From Benincasa hispida (taxonomy: Eukaryota > Streptophyta > Magnoliopsida > Cucurbitales > Cucurbitaceae): 64,000 bases of DNA. The stretch spans positions 25,436,093 to 25,500,092 of the forward strand of contig NC_052350.1 in the NCBI RefSeq assembly GCF_009727055.1, read 5' to 3'. The notes below the pieces were generated by a model. It did no database searches. It saw only the letters and a list, made by a program, of their open reading frames with translations, and was not told where the DNA came from. Position numbers and translations under genes: made by a program. Shown one piece after another: positions 21,309-34,000 of the stretch. The stretch's first letter is position 1. Every line of letters begins with the position of its first letter.

Positions 21309-23610
21309 TTATAGTTTCTACAGGAATCACATCTCAACTCTCAGCACCTAGTGCACCTCAACAAAACGATGTTTCAAAAAGGAGAAATATATTCATGTTG
21401 GACATTGTTCGCTCTATGATGACCTATGCTTCTCTACCTATCTTGTCCTGGGGTGAGGTAGTGGAGGCTGTCGCTTATCTTTTAAACTAGGTTCCATCAA
21501 AGAGTGTTACTGGAACACCTTTTGAATTATGGAGAGATCATAAAAGTATTTTGTGGCATCTTAGGATTTAGGGATGTCCAACATATGTGCTTGTGGCAAA
21601 TCCAAAGAAATTGGAACCACTTTCAAGATTATGCTAATTTGTAGGTTATTCTAAAGAAATGAATGGTGATTTGTTCTTTGATCCAAAAGAAAGCAAAGTA
21701 TTTGTATCAAAAAATGCTACTTTCTTAGAAAAAAAAACCACATTAGAGAACATAAGTCAAGGAGCCAAATTGTATTAAATAAAATTTCCAGAGAAACAAC
21801 TAAAACTTAAATAAGAGTTATTGAAAAGGCAAGCACTTCAATAAGAGTTGTTAATGTTTCTTCATCTAGTCAAACACATCCTTCTCAAGTGTTGAGAGAG
21901 CCTCGATGTAATGGGAGGATTGTAATCCAACCTACTCGCTATTTGAGTTTAACAGAAACTCAAATCGTCATATTAGATGATAAGGTTGAGGATCCATCAT
22001 CTTACAATAAGGTAATGATTGATGTTGACAAAGATGAATGAATCAAAGCCATGGATCAAGAAATTGAGTCTATGCACTCCAATTTTATCTGGGAACTTGT
22101 AGATCAACTTGATGGAGTTAAACCCATAAGATGCAAATGGGTCTACAAGAGGAAATTGGATGTATATGGAAAGATACAAACCTTTAAGGCTAGACTAGTA
22201 TCAAAGGGATATACCCAGGTTGTGAGAGTGCACTATGAACAAACTTTCTCATCTCTTGCTATGATTAATTCTATTCAGATTCTCTTATCTATTGCCACAT
22301 ATTATGACTATGAGATATGGAAAATGGATATCAAGAGTGCCTTTTTGAATGGTAATCTTGATGAAACCATCTATATGACCCAATAAGAGGGATTCATTGA
22401 ACAATGTCAAGAGCAAAAGGTTTGCAAGCTAATCGGTCAATTAATTGATTAAAACAAGCATCTCGATCTTGGAATATAAGGTTTGATGCTATAGTCAAAT
22501 CTTATGGTTTTGATCAAAATGTTGATGAGCCTTGTATTTACAGGAAGATAATCAACATTTCAGTGGCTTTTCTTGTATTGTATGTGAATGATATCCTACT
22601 CATTGGGAATGATGTAGGTTACCTGACTACTATTAAAGAATGGCTAGCTGCTCAATTCTAAATGAAAGATTTGGGTGAAGCACAATTTGTTGTAGGGATC
22701 CAAATTGACATCCTATCTTGACAGAACAAATCACTATGTGATCGAATCACTATATTGACATCCTATGTGATCGAAAGAACAAATCACTAGCCTTGTCTCA
22801 GGCATCCTATATTGACAAATTGCTTATCAGATATTCGATGCAAAATTTCAAGAAGGGTTTGTTACCTTTCAGGCATGGAATTATCTTGTCTAAGGAACAA
22901 TGTCCTAAGACACCATAAGAGGTTGAAGAGATGAGACGGATTCCCTATGCATATGCAGCGGGTAGCCTTATGTATGCCATGTTGTGTACTAGACTCGACA
23001 TCTGTCATGCAGTGGGAGTAGTCAATAGATATCAGTACAATCCAGGATTTGATCACTGGACAACAGTTAAAGCTATTCTCAAGTATCATAGGAGAAGAAG
23101 AAACTATATGCTTGTGTATGGTGCTAAGGATTTGATCCTTACAATATACACTGACTCTGATTTTTAGACTGATAAGGATTCAAGGAAATCCACATTAAAA
23201 TTAATGTTCACTTTGAATAGAGAAGCTATAGTATGGTGCAACATTAAGCAAGATTGTATTGTAGATTCCATTATGGAGGTTGAGTATGTAGTTGTCTATG
23301 AAGCTACTAAAGAAGTCATTAGGCTCAGAAAATTTCTCATGGATTTTGAAGTTGTTCCAATTATGTCCTTGCCCATAACACTTTATTGTGATAACAATGG
23401 TGCTCTGACAAACTCCTAGGAGCCTCGTAGCCATAGTGCAAGTATCTTCTTCTTAGATAAATTGTACAACGGAGAGATGTGATCGTCACAAAGATTGCCT
23501 TGGAGCAAAATATTGCTAATTCATTTACAAAGGTTCTCACGGCTAAAATTTTTTGGGGTCACTTGGAGGGTCTAGGTCTACGAGATATGTGTCGTCTAAG
23601 CTAGGGCAAG
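21309..23610 (+). pseudogene. Copia pol relic of D (IN C-terminus, RT, RNase H)
   Basis: Domains in order are the integrase C-terminal part (SAPSAPQQNDVSKRRN, then GTPFELWRDH and NPKKLEPLSRLC, 21330-21640), RT (CKWVYKRKLDVYGKIQTFKA near 22133, then MDIKSAFLNGNLDETIYMTQ near 22325) and RNase H (22931-23600). The RT catalytic motif reads YVND near 22580 instead of YVDD, which removes a metal-binding aspartate. About ten stops and a small internal duplication around 22700-22760 (ACTATATTGACATCCTA) also break it. Confidence 0.85.
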
Positions 23611-23783
23611 TGGGGGATTTTATTGGGTATATTGTATGCCCTGGTTTATTGTATTATTTATTAATACCTTACTTTACATGGTATATTGATATTTTACTTT
23701 ACATGGTATATTGATACTTTACTTTCCCACTCGTCTTTTATTGTATTTTGATACATTCCACTAGCTTTGGACAACTGGGAGAT

Positions 23784-24745
23784 TGTTAGGATTGATATCC
23801 TAAATCTAGTGTATTTCGTGGTTTGTAGTTTTGTGAACAAAATTATTTATCTAATAAAATTAAAGATATATTATTTGAAATTTAGATAACATTAATTCAA
23901 TCCAATAAACAGATCCAATGTTATATGATATCACTTGAACAGTATGTGATTGACATATAGGTGGTTCATGTTCAAATAATAACCTAAAAGGTCTATAGCA
24001 AATGGATGAAGGTTTGATGCCTTATCTTGGCAACATTGCGGATACGAACCACTTTGTAATTGTTACATGAGATGTAAGTATTACAAATAATATGAACCAT
24101 ATTGTTCATGTAAGGACATGTGAGTAGGAGTATCCTTTATAAGGGAGTTTATACATAAATCGAACCACGGAATAATTAGTTTCTCTTTATAACACTGTTA
24201 CTTGAAGAAACTAATATTTCACTAGGATAACCATAGGAGATTTGACCTTAATCTTGAGTGAGTTGGGAACTCCTGTTTATGATGGTATTCCTTGAATCTG
24301 TATGAGTGAGAGTGGCCATGATAATCGACTCAATAAACCTACCACTTTGGGGATTTGTCTGATTAGAGAGTTGAGAACACAGCTACACAAGATGGAATTC
24401 GCTCATTTTCATTCTTGGGAAAGTAGATAAATTACTCCCTTAATAGCTAGTTTCGAATCTTAAACAATAAGGCTTCAACCTCTCACTGGTCCGAGAGATT
24501 TTAGTTTATAGTTGGATTATAAATTGTTTGTTCATATGAGGAATTAGTGGTACTTAAGGATTTATATGTAACTGCAGGGTTAAAACAGTATTTTAACCCA
24601 GCTATAGTTCTAAGCATTTGTGAAGAGTCATCGCTCTATTGATTGGTTCTACCCATGGACACAGAAATATATCTACAGTGTGAAGAGTGCAACTATCGAT
24701 CTTTTGTGGAATAATCGGTAGTTAGAATATTGATTAATTAAATTA
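23784..24745 (+). repeat. 3' LTR of D, truncated
   Basis: It begins TGTTAGGATTGATATCC after the polypurine-like GGACAACTGGGAGAT. The block order matches the solo LTR at 45465 up to about GAATATTGATTAATTAAATT, then changes into the gypsy element E. The break point is approximate. Confidence 0.75.
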
Positions 24746-24949
24746 AAGGAATTCTTGTCACTAGATTTTATTTGGTCCAAATTTTCAAGTTGTTGATCCT
24801 AAGGATTATTTACCCTAGTCTTAATTTATGAGACTTGATCATTTGAATTGGTAATATCAAGCTTTAGTAAGATTGCACCAAAATTTTAGTCAACCCTTAC
24901 ATTTTTTACCTAGTACCAAAAGCCTACCTTTGAATGATAAACACGAGTG

Positions 24950-27935
24950 TCCTTAAGTAAAACTGGTGAGAAGTGTGGTAAGGTCCATTTATTACTAACT
25001 TGAAAGTGTCACAAGGTGAAGGACTACCACAAGTACAAGATCCTAATATGCCTATTCTTTGAGTTGTTCAAGGCATGATTGGAATGATGAGGGAGGATAG
25101 ACAAAAAATGAGGACACAATAACAAAGAGAAGAACAAGACTTACAAGAAGATGAGGGAGTGAATTATTTAGTTGAACAAGAAAGACAAGTTGGAGGAAGA
25201 GAAAACGTGAGAGGAAGAGGAAGAAATAATTTTATGCAACTTAGATGAGGAGAAAGAATTTAAGAAGATATAGATAGCGGAGTTAGGCTCAAAATTCGAC
25301 CATTTAGTGGAATGACAAACACTGAGGCATAATTGAATGGGAAGGGAAGATAGAACATGTGTTTGATTGCAACACATATTGTAAAAATGAGAAGATGAGA
25401 CTTACCATTGTCAAATTGACCAACCATGCTAGTGTTGGGGTTTATGCCCCAAAGCCTCGTAATTAATTAGTTTATTAGTTTAGTTATTACTTATGCAATA
25501 TTAATTTATCCATTACCTAGAAAAATCCAAGGTTATCATATGTAGTCTTGAACACTTTGTAATTAACATACAAAGTGGATCATGTTCAAGAGATAACCTA
25601 AAACGTTTATAGTATATAAAGAAGGTTGGGTGTCTTATCCTGGTAACACTATGGAGATACGACTCACTTTGTAATAGTTACAAATGATTTGATTCTAACC
25701 GTTCATGTGGAGACATGTATGGGTATCTTATAGGAAGAGTTTGTATAAAATCGGACTCTGAAATATTTAATCTCTCTTTGTAAATCCGTTAATTGATGAG
25801 ATCAATATTTCATAGGATGATCATGTATGACACAATCTTAGTCCTACATAATTTCTGAATTCTTGTTTGTGAAGTCAGTCCTTTGATTTGCATGGTTGAG
25901 AGTGGCCCAGGTTGTCGACTTAATAAACCTACCATTTTGGGAACTTAACTAAATAGGGAGCTGAGAATATAACTTTACAAAATGAAATTCGCTCCTTCCC
26001 GCATAGGGTAAGTAGATGAGTAGTTCCAGTGTTAATTTTGGGTCTTGAACAAGGGGTCTTACCCTCTTACTGGCTTGAGAGGGACTTAGTTTATGGTTAG
26101 ATCATAGACAAATTGTTCATTAAAGGAATCAGTAGTACTTAAGGAAATGAGGTAATTACAGGGGTAAGACGAACATATAGCCCAGCTGTAATTATGAACA
26201 ACTCATGAAAGATTGACTTACTTATATTGATTATATCCATGGATACAACTTGTCTTACAATGCATAAGAGTTCAACTATGGGTCTATAATTATTTGCCCT
26301 CTAGTTAATGAATGAATGTTAATTTAATTAAATAGTTTAATTAATTAATCTTGGATTATTGGAGCTTATAATCTATATGTCCATACGGTCCCCTTGCTAG
26401 CTCACCACAAACCAACAAGGACTAACTATGTTGAAAGAAAATTTGAAATGTTCAAATTTATGAGGGAAAATACTAATTGTATTTAATACAATTAATTACA
26501 TAGTTTATTATAAAGTTTATTTAAATGAGATTCAAAATTATAAATTTATAATATGAAGAATTAATTTATTTGAATATAATTTAAATAATTAATTATTTAT
26601 TTGTATGAAATCCATATAATTATTTAGATGTGATCCATAAATAGGTTATTTAATTTAAATAATATTTGAATTAGATAATTGGAGGAAACATAATTAATTA
26701 ATTTGAATTGGATTTAAATAACTAATTATCTAATTTGGATGAGATTTAAATTAAAGATTCCACAGGAGATAAATATTTAAATATGATTTAAATATTTTAA
26801 ACCATTTAATATGAGATATTATTTGAGTAGATATTTATTAATATTGGATATTATTAAATATTTAATTGATATGCAAAAGAGTTATCCCAATAGGATTAAG
26901 AGTAGGACCCTTGGGAGCCCTCATAGAATATACTGTCTTTACAAGAATAATCTCTAAGATTACTCTAAAACTCTCCCTCTAGAAATTCTTCCAATTTTCT
27001 TGGAAAAATTCTAAGAAAATTCTTCTTCCATATTCCATTTATTCTTTCAAGAAGCGGTTCCTACAAGCTGAATCCTTGCAAGAGTCATAGCATGAAAGAT
27101 CTCGTGGAATTAGAAGAATTTCAAGGAGACTATCGGTTAGAGGAAGAGTTTTTTACTACCTTTATGGATCGAAAAAGGTAAGTCGCTTAACATTTTCTTA
27201 ATTATTTATATTTTTAATTGTTTTGAGAATCGAAAAGCTGATCATGCACTTCCATCAGGATTCAATTCCCTTTAGCTGGAAATTGATATCAACATCTCGA
27301 ATCCAAGAGAAGAAGGAAAGAAGAAGATCCAATAGAAATATGAGATGAACTTAAAGAAGCCATGAAAAAGAGGTATGTTCCAAAACATTATGAAAGAGAT
27401 TTGAAAACTAAATTACAAGCTTTGAGGCAGGGAACAAAAAGTTTGGTTGAATATTATCAAGAGATGGAAATTAGATGGAAAGAGCAAAAATTTGAGAAGG
27501 TAAGGGAGACACCATGTCTAGATTCTTTGGAGGTTTGAATCGAGAAATTGCTCATCTGGTTGATAGAATTCCACAACCTTACTTGAAGATATGTATCATA
27601 ATGCAATCAAAATTGAAAATCAATTGAGAGAAGCAAAGGAGCATTCCAAGAGGTATGCTTCTTATTACCTTTTCAAATTCTAATGCTTGGAACAAGGATG
27701 ATTTTGTGAATAGGGGTGAACCAAAAGGGAACTACGTGGCTACCAAAAGAGTGGAGATCGAGAGCTCCAATTCTAAAAAGAATGAAGCTTCAAAGGAGGT
27801 AAAGGAGAAGTCTGGTTCTATTCAATGTTGGAAGTGCAAGGGGTTTGGACACATGAGCATGATGCACAACTTGAGTAAGAATCTTCAACACATGATGATG
27901 AATACATTGAATAAGGTAACTTCATATCCTTAATT
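24950..27935 (+). pseudogene. gag relic of E, split by solo LTR H
   Basis: The first part (to 25432) includes an Arg-rich segment (RENVRGRGRNNF) and the capsid-like IRPFSGMTNTEA with EWEGKIEHVFDCN. The second part (27295-27935) has DELKEAMKKRYVPKHYERDL, LRQGTKSLVEYYQEMEIRW and a zinc knuckle QCWKCKGFGHMSMMH, in which the last cysteine of the C-C-H-C set is replaced. If H is removed, the frame runs HAS then LESKRRRKEEDP. Several stops break both parts. Confidence 0.8.
25433..27294 (+). repeat. Solo LTR H (copia-type) inside gag of E
   Basis: 1862 bp beginning TGTTGGGGTTTATGCCCC and ending GATATCAACA, with gag of E on both sides and no internal region. It shares its sequence of conserved blocks with the C, D and G LTRs, so it is another branch of the same copia group. 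The flanking 5-mers GCTAG and TCTCG do not match, so no target duplication is visible. Recombination between the LTRs of a full element is the usual origin of such solo LTRs. Confidence 0.82.
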
Positions 27936-27949
27936 GCAAGAAGAATACT

Positions 27950-28385
27950 TAATGTGAAAATCAAGGAAGAGAAAGTTGAAGATCAAAGGGAGAATTTGTT
28001 TCATACAAGATGCTTAATTGAAGGAACTCCATGTAGTTTAGTGATTGATAGTGGAAGTTGCACCAATGTGGTAAGTAGTTTTCTTGGTAAAAGACTTCAA
28101 CTTACTGTTTGTCCACATCCCAAACTATACAAACTTCAATGGTTGACAAATAAAGGAGAACTAAAGGAACACCCAAGTACTTATTTTTATTTTTATTTTT
28201 TACTTTGGAAAGATACAAGAATGAAGTTCTTTGTGATGTAGTACCTATGCATGTGGGTGATATGCTATTAGGTCGTCCTTGACAATATGATAGAAAGGTC
28301 ATATATGATGGAATGTTAAACAAGTATACATTTACTTTAAAGGGGAAAAAGTTTACTTTTATTACATTTTCTCCATATGCAGTAC
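27950..28385 (+). pseudogene. Protease relic of E
   Basis: The reading contains ENLFHTRCLIEGTPCSLVID followed by SGSCTNVVSSFLGKRL, an aspartic protease whose active-site triplet is D-S-G. A frameshift in a T-rich run near 28190 precedes VGDMLLGRP, then a TGA where W is expected, then QYDRKVIYDGM. The order matches gypsy proteases just before RT. Confidence 0.8.
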
Positions 28386-28399
28386 AATATGATCAACTA

Positions 28400-28622
28400 A
28401 AATTTAAAAAATAATAATAATTTGAAGATCAAGAGAGGAGAGAAAAAAGTAAGTTCAAAGAGAGATACAAGAGTGAAAAAAAAAAAAAGAGAGAAAATGA
28501 TGGGTAAAAGGTGAGTGAAAATCAAAAGAGAGAAATAGTGATTCATAGAAAAAAAAAAAAAAAGAAAGAAAGAATGTGAGTTTGGTTATGAGAGAGAAAA
28601 AAAAAAAAAAAAAAAAGAGGAA
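28400..28622. repeat. Purine-rich low-complexity tract in E
   Basis: Almost only A and G on the + strand, with A runs up to about 21 and GAGAGA segments. ORFs in the region (28543-28743 and 28625-28879) are not supported. Such tracts follow the protease in some gypsy elements; polymerase slippage may have lengthened it. Confidence 0.7.
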
Positions 28623-28854
28623 ATGTGTATTTTGTACTTATGTGCAAAAATACGTGCTTAGTGATTAAATCGAGTTCTAATGATGTTTTTCCTTGTACTA
28701 TTTTTACTAGTGATGTTGTTTCTAAAGAAGAAGACATCAACATTTTTCACGAAGAAGTAAAAGAAAGTATTGAAAAGAAAAATCACAAGTTAGTCATTCA
28801 CAAGAATAAAAACAGAAAGATATTGATTTTTATATGTGGTGATCGGTCTGGGTT

Positions 28855-29073
28855 CATCTATAAAAGGAAAGTTTTCTAGATCAAAGGAAATCTAAATTAC
28901 AACCAAGAAGAGATGGTCCCTTTCAAGTTATAGAGCGGATCAATAACAATGGCTGCAAACTAGATATTCGAGATGATTACAACATAAGTTCAACTTTTAA
29001 TGCGGCTGATTTGACTCCTTTTGATGTAGGGAATGAAGACCTTGATTTGAGGAAAAATCCTTTTAAAGAAAGG
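28855..29073 (+). pseudogene. Integrase C-terminal tail of E
   Basis: The reading contains KSKLQPRRDGPFQVIERINN, DYNISSTFNAADLTPFDVG and ENPF-type residues, the conserved tail of gypsy integrases. The integrase core and everything back to the protease are deleted. Confidence 0.8.
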
Positions 29074-29074
29074 T

Positions 29075-29246
29075 AGGATAATGTGAATTCAATCATTGAA
29101 CCATTGCATGTACCCAAAGGAGCAATTACAAGAAGCAAGACAAAGAAAATTCAAAAGGCTAGGATAATGTGAATTCAATCATTGAACCATTGCATGTACC
29201 CAAAGGAGCAATTACAAGAAGCAAGACAAAGAAAATTCAAAAGGCT
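29075..29246 (+). repeat. Perfect 86-bp tandem duplication
   Basis: 29075-29160 and 29161-29246 are identical and start AGGATAATGTGAATTC. The copy lies in the tail of the integrase frame of E (VPKGAITRSKTKKIQKA). Either a young slippage or unequal exchange, or an assembly duplication. Confidence 0.9.
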
Positions 29247-29989
29247 TTCACACTACATCTTCAAAAGCTAACAAATTCACCAGAAGCGACAAATAATTTC
29301 AAGCCCAAATTTTTATAGAATATTAATTCAATGAGTCAAGAAGAGAATGACATAAAGATGACATGAAAATGTCTTATAGTTTCGAAGATGGCATAGAAGT
29401 CAAAAAAGGTGTGCAGAATTTGTGAAGAAATGTTGTCAAGTGTGCAGTGCATGAGAAAACGTGATGTCAAACCTTGTCAAACGTGAAAGTCAATCTTGCT
29501 GCCTTCTAAAGGAGTTATTTAAGGCAATTTGAAGAGCTTCTACATTTTTAATTTTGCATTTTGAATAATGAATTAGTATGCAATTAAGTTTTAAGTTCCT
29601 AGGTTTTATTTTCTACATTTTGCAATTATTGTACTAGAGTGCCTTTTGAGTTCTTGGTCCATGCATGACTTTTTGGCCTATAAAATGGTTTGTAATTCGC
29701 ATCAAAACTCATATTATCAATATTAAAAAGCTTGTGCTTATTCAACCCCTTTGTTGTTCTCTTTTCTTTCAAATCTTGTTTTAGATTTGATGTTTAAATT
29801 GATTCATTGGATTAGTCTTGATAAATTTTAGAGTGAGTTATCTTAGGATCTAAGAGAGACCATCATAGATTATAAGTTTGATATAAGTTAGCTTTTTTTG
29901 TGAGTATTTGCAAAGATCCTAGAAGGACTTCTAGCTTTGTATCCGAGGAACATTGAGGGTACTTATCATATCATTAATTACATTATCTC

Positions 29990-31060
29990 TCATCAATAAA
30001 TTTTTTAAATATTTAATTTTTTATTTATGAATATCAATTTGGAGTTTTAACCCTTTTTTTTTTAATTTCTTAATTTTGATTGATATTCATTTAATGCACA
30101 ATATTCCAAAATAATATTTCTTCATTTGAAGTGATTTTATTTACTTTCTTTCATATTCCTAGTTGAAATGAGATCACTTGTCCATTGAAATATCAAGTAT
30201 ATGTCGAATATACCTATAATATACCGAAAAATGTAAAATATACCTCGTATATAACATGATTTATTTTCAAGTGTTTTTCATCCCATAGTGTTGAGCAATA
30301 TTGGCGGGCATTCAATGTTCGTAGCATCATGATGCTAGCTTGTTTTGAGCTTTTAGGTTTTTAGCATCGTGTAGCTATTTTGTACTATTGACCCTAGATA
30401 TCTCATGCCAATGACCCGTGCTCATTTTTTTCCCCTTCTTTCCATCATTTTTCGCTGTTTCTTTCTTTTAAATGATTTTGATGATCGGTCATCGTTGATT
30501 TAGTTGGACTGATCAACTGACAGGTTATGCAAACTCACAAAACTAACATTGACCAAATGCTTCCCAAGACCAACATACCCCAAAAAAAATCAAAAGTATG
30601 AGAAATAAATAATTAAATATTTCTTTTTATGATTAAATTAGATTTAATTGTTGCTACATGAACAATTGTCTAGTTTAGTTTGGATATACATGGATTAAAA
30701 AAAATCAAAGAAATAATTGAAACGCTAGATTAAAGCTTGGGTTCATCATGATGTGTATACATTGTTATGAACTAATCAAACCCTTTGGAAAGTAACGACG
30801 AAAAAGTAATGAAGATTGATTGAAGGAATAAGACTGAATTTCTCATTATAAATACAATCATATATTTGGAGTTTATGGAAAACTGGAAAATACGAAAAGG
30901 ACTTCCTTAACAGTAAATCCCAAACCGAGAGCTCAAAGAAGACGAAGCTCATTGATAAACACATGAATTACATATTTGTTACATAAACCGTATTGCAGAT
31001 TGAAATTCCTCTCCATCTGCAAAAGTAATAGGTACCCAAATCCTACTGGAGCTTTTCATT
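29990..31060. other. AT-rich intergenic sequence downstream of the sulfate transporter
   Basis: I see no supported gene here. It must contain the 3' UTR of the transporter (just left of 31061), but the polyadenylation site is not obvious. Confidence 0.6.
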
Positions 31061-34000
31061 TTATACTCGCTGCTCCATTGTCGTCACGTCCGAACTTTGA
31101 GAACTTGTTGCTGTTTGCTTTAATTTCGGAATCAAATCTCTGCACCTTTCCACTCCCTCGTCTACTGATAAATAGATGTTCTCTTTCCCGATCGTATCTG
31201 TGAATTCCGAAGCTATCATCTTCTCCATCACTACAATTCTTGGGTTTACAATTCCCATCTGTTCATCATCGAATGTGAGATTGCCTCATTTTCTTTTTTA
31301 TTACAGGGCAAAATGGATTGGTGGGGCAGTGCGAAATTACCTGGATTCCGTTTGCTTGTAGTGATCTACGGATTTCTACTAGAGTTTCAATCCCTGTCAT
31401 GTCGATTGAGGTAACTCCTATACAAACAAACAAACAAACTCAGTAATTGGTCAAATATTCAGATTTGGAAGTAAGGATTAATGTAACTTATTACCGCTCA
31501 ACTCTAGGAGTACATGTTCGACGGATCCACATTCGGAATCGGACTGCTCATCACGAACCCATCTGAAAATCCTATTAAAAAAAAAAACCCCAAGGATCGG
31601 AGTGGTTAATCAAAGTCATCATGTTTGCAGGTAAACTGTTTGATGAAATGTGCCAACGAACTTTTACATTACCTGTCTCTGATGTAGTTGCAATTCGCAT
31701 AATAAACAGGGGAACCAAGTTGAATAACCATAATTCCATGGACTCTAGTTGCATTAGGATATTGTTCGACGTCTCTGTACAAACTGGAGTTTGGTATTTT
31801 CCCGAGCTTGCAAGTAGCTGGTCTAGCCATGTAAAGAAGAGCTCTCAGCAAAGCAAGTCCCACCTGATAAAATAGAAAAACAAATCATAACATATAAGGA
31901 AAAAGATGGGGTTTCAAACACTCCCTTGTTAATGTTATATGAGAGAAATTCACTGACCGAAAGCATGATGCCAACATCCATGCTTAAGAAAGCAACACCC
32001 AAGAAAGCTGCCATACAAATGCAGAAATCGAATTTGTCAACTTTGAGAAGATGATACATTTCCTCATATTTGATGAGACCCAACATGGCGGACATGATAA
32101 TGGCGGAAAGCGCTACAAGTGGTGTGTAGCTAAAGAGAGGAGCTAGAAAAAGGAGGGTGAGCGCCATGCAGATTGCCATAACTATGTTTGACATTGGTGT
32201 TCTACAACCAGCATTATAATTCACTGCAGTCTTTGAGAATGGCCCTGAAAATTAAGAAGAAACAAGAAACAAAGGTCATTTGATTTAAACAAAGGTCATT
32301 ATAATTCACTGCAGTCTTTGAGGGTGAGCGCCATGCAGATTGCCATAACTCATATTACCTGTGGTTAAGTAGCAGGAAGTGAAAGATCCCACTATGTTCA
32401 TTAAACCAAAGGCTATCATTTCCTTATTTCCATCAATTTGTTCATTTTTCATTATTGCAAAGCTCCGACCAATTGCTATTCCTTCCTGTGAGATGATTAG
32501 GCCATGAGATAATGAAGCTCAGAGAAGATGAAATGAAAGAAAGGAGGTGAAAGGACATACAGCCAAAGCGATAAGACCAGTGATCAAGCCAGCTTGTACT
32601 ACAGCTGATAGATATTTGGAATCAAAGTTCAAGAAGTGAATAGAAAGAGGGTTTATTCCTTTGCTCAAGTGACCCACCTGTGTAGTGAAATCAAGTCAAA
32701 TAATATGAGGAATTAAGCAGAGACGAAGATCATACACAGAAAAGAAGAAATGATCATACAGTTAAGATTCCATTCTGACTTCCTTTGATGAAATACGCAA
32801 ACACACAGCCTATTATGACTGTCACCATGGGAGCCATTGCTGACACCCAAAATAGCTTCGGGTTTCTGTTTCTCTGTTTAACAAAAAAAAAATTAAAAAT
32901 TAAAAATTAAAAATAAATAAAAATAAATAAAAATAAAAATAAAACCATTTTCATTTCGACGTTAGAGAAGAGAGAAAGATAGAGATTGAGAAAGATTACT
33001 TACCAGGTACCTTGTAAACTGGAGGAATACAAGGAAAACGACCCCCACCACAGCACTTTGCCATCTCCACTGCAACCAAAAACAAATCAAATTAACAATA
33101 AAGATTGTGACGTCTCTCTATCTAAAAGGATAAAAGAACAACAAACCTCTTTTCTAAGAGAGAAAACGGCATGAAGTACAGAATAAACGTCGGTTTTAGA
33201 AGTGAAACGAGTGAGTCCAAATATGCCTTTCAGTTGTTGAAGGCAAATGATCACAGCCGTTCCTCCCATGAACCCAAGGATTGTCGAGTGCGATAAGAAA
33301 TCCACCAAAATTCCCAATCTGCCAATCAATAAACCAAATTAAACAGCAGATTGGTAAATTGTAAAAACATGAGCTGGTAGTTGTAATTACCACCATCAAA
33401 CTTTTAATTATAAAAGATCGAGCCCATTATAGAAAAATTGAGCATGGTTGATGTTTGTAAAAGTTTGAGAGCTTAATGGTTGTGTTTTTTTTAATGGCTC
33501 GTGTCGGGTCGTACCTTAGAAAGCCTAAGGCGCTCTGCATGATGCCAGTGATAAAAGTGGCGGTGAAAACCAAGTGGAGATACAATGTGGGTTCTTCTTC
33601 CGGCGAAGCAACTCCTCCAATGATTTCCGATATCAGCAACGAACACGCCGCCACCGTTCCCACCGCCAGATGGTTTGAGCTTCCAAACACCGCGTATATA
33701 AGTGGCGGAACGAAGCTCGAATCTGGAATCGCCACACGGTAAACCATATATAAATTAATAAATTAAAATATATGAAAATTAGGGAGGAAAAAAAATAGGG
33801 ACTGACAAAGGCCAACGATGGGAGGGATAACACCGAGTTTAGCATAGCTAATGCCTTGAGGAATAGCAAGGCTGGTAATGGTAATACCAGCAAGTAAATC
33901 ATATTTAAACATATTCAAATTGTATTTAGGAAGCCATTCCAATATGGGAATGAAATATTGGAACCCCTTTTTCACTCTCTGCATTGGGCCTCTTTCTTCT

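Larger units (their letters stand above)
20326..24745 (+). mobile_element. Copia element D, internally deleted
   Basis: Organised as the later part of a 5' LTR (20326-21308), pol remnants (21309 to about 23610) and a truncated 3' LTR (23784 to about 24745). The 5' LTR lacks its first half, which ends where G begins. The 3' LTR lacks its second half. The internal region starts directly in the integrase: the primer site, gag, protease and the integrase N-terminus are gone. Confidence 0.78.
24746..29980 (+). mobile_element. Gypsy element E, pol mostly deleted
   Basis: A Ty3/gypsy relic unrelated to A. A short LTR remnant (24746-24848) is followed by a degenerate initiator-Met primer site (TGGTAATATCAAGCTTT, 24849-24865), gag (broken by solo LTR H), protease, a purine-rich linker, the C-terminal tail of integrase and a 3' region with a TATAAAATGG box near 29680. 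RT, RNase H and the integrase core are missing. LTR borders could not be fixed, so the ends are approximate. Confidence 0.7.
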
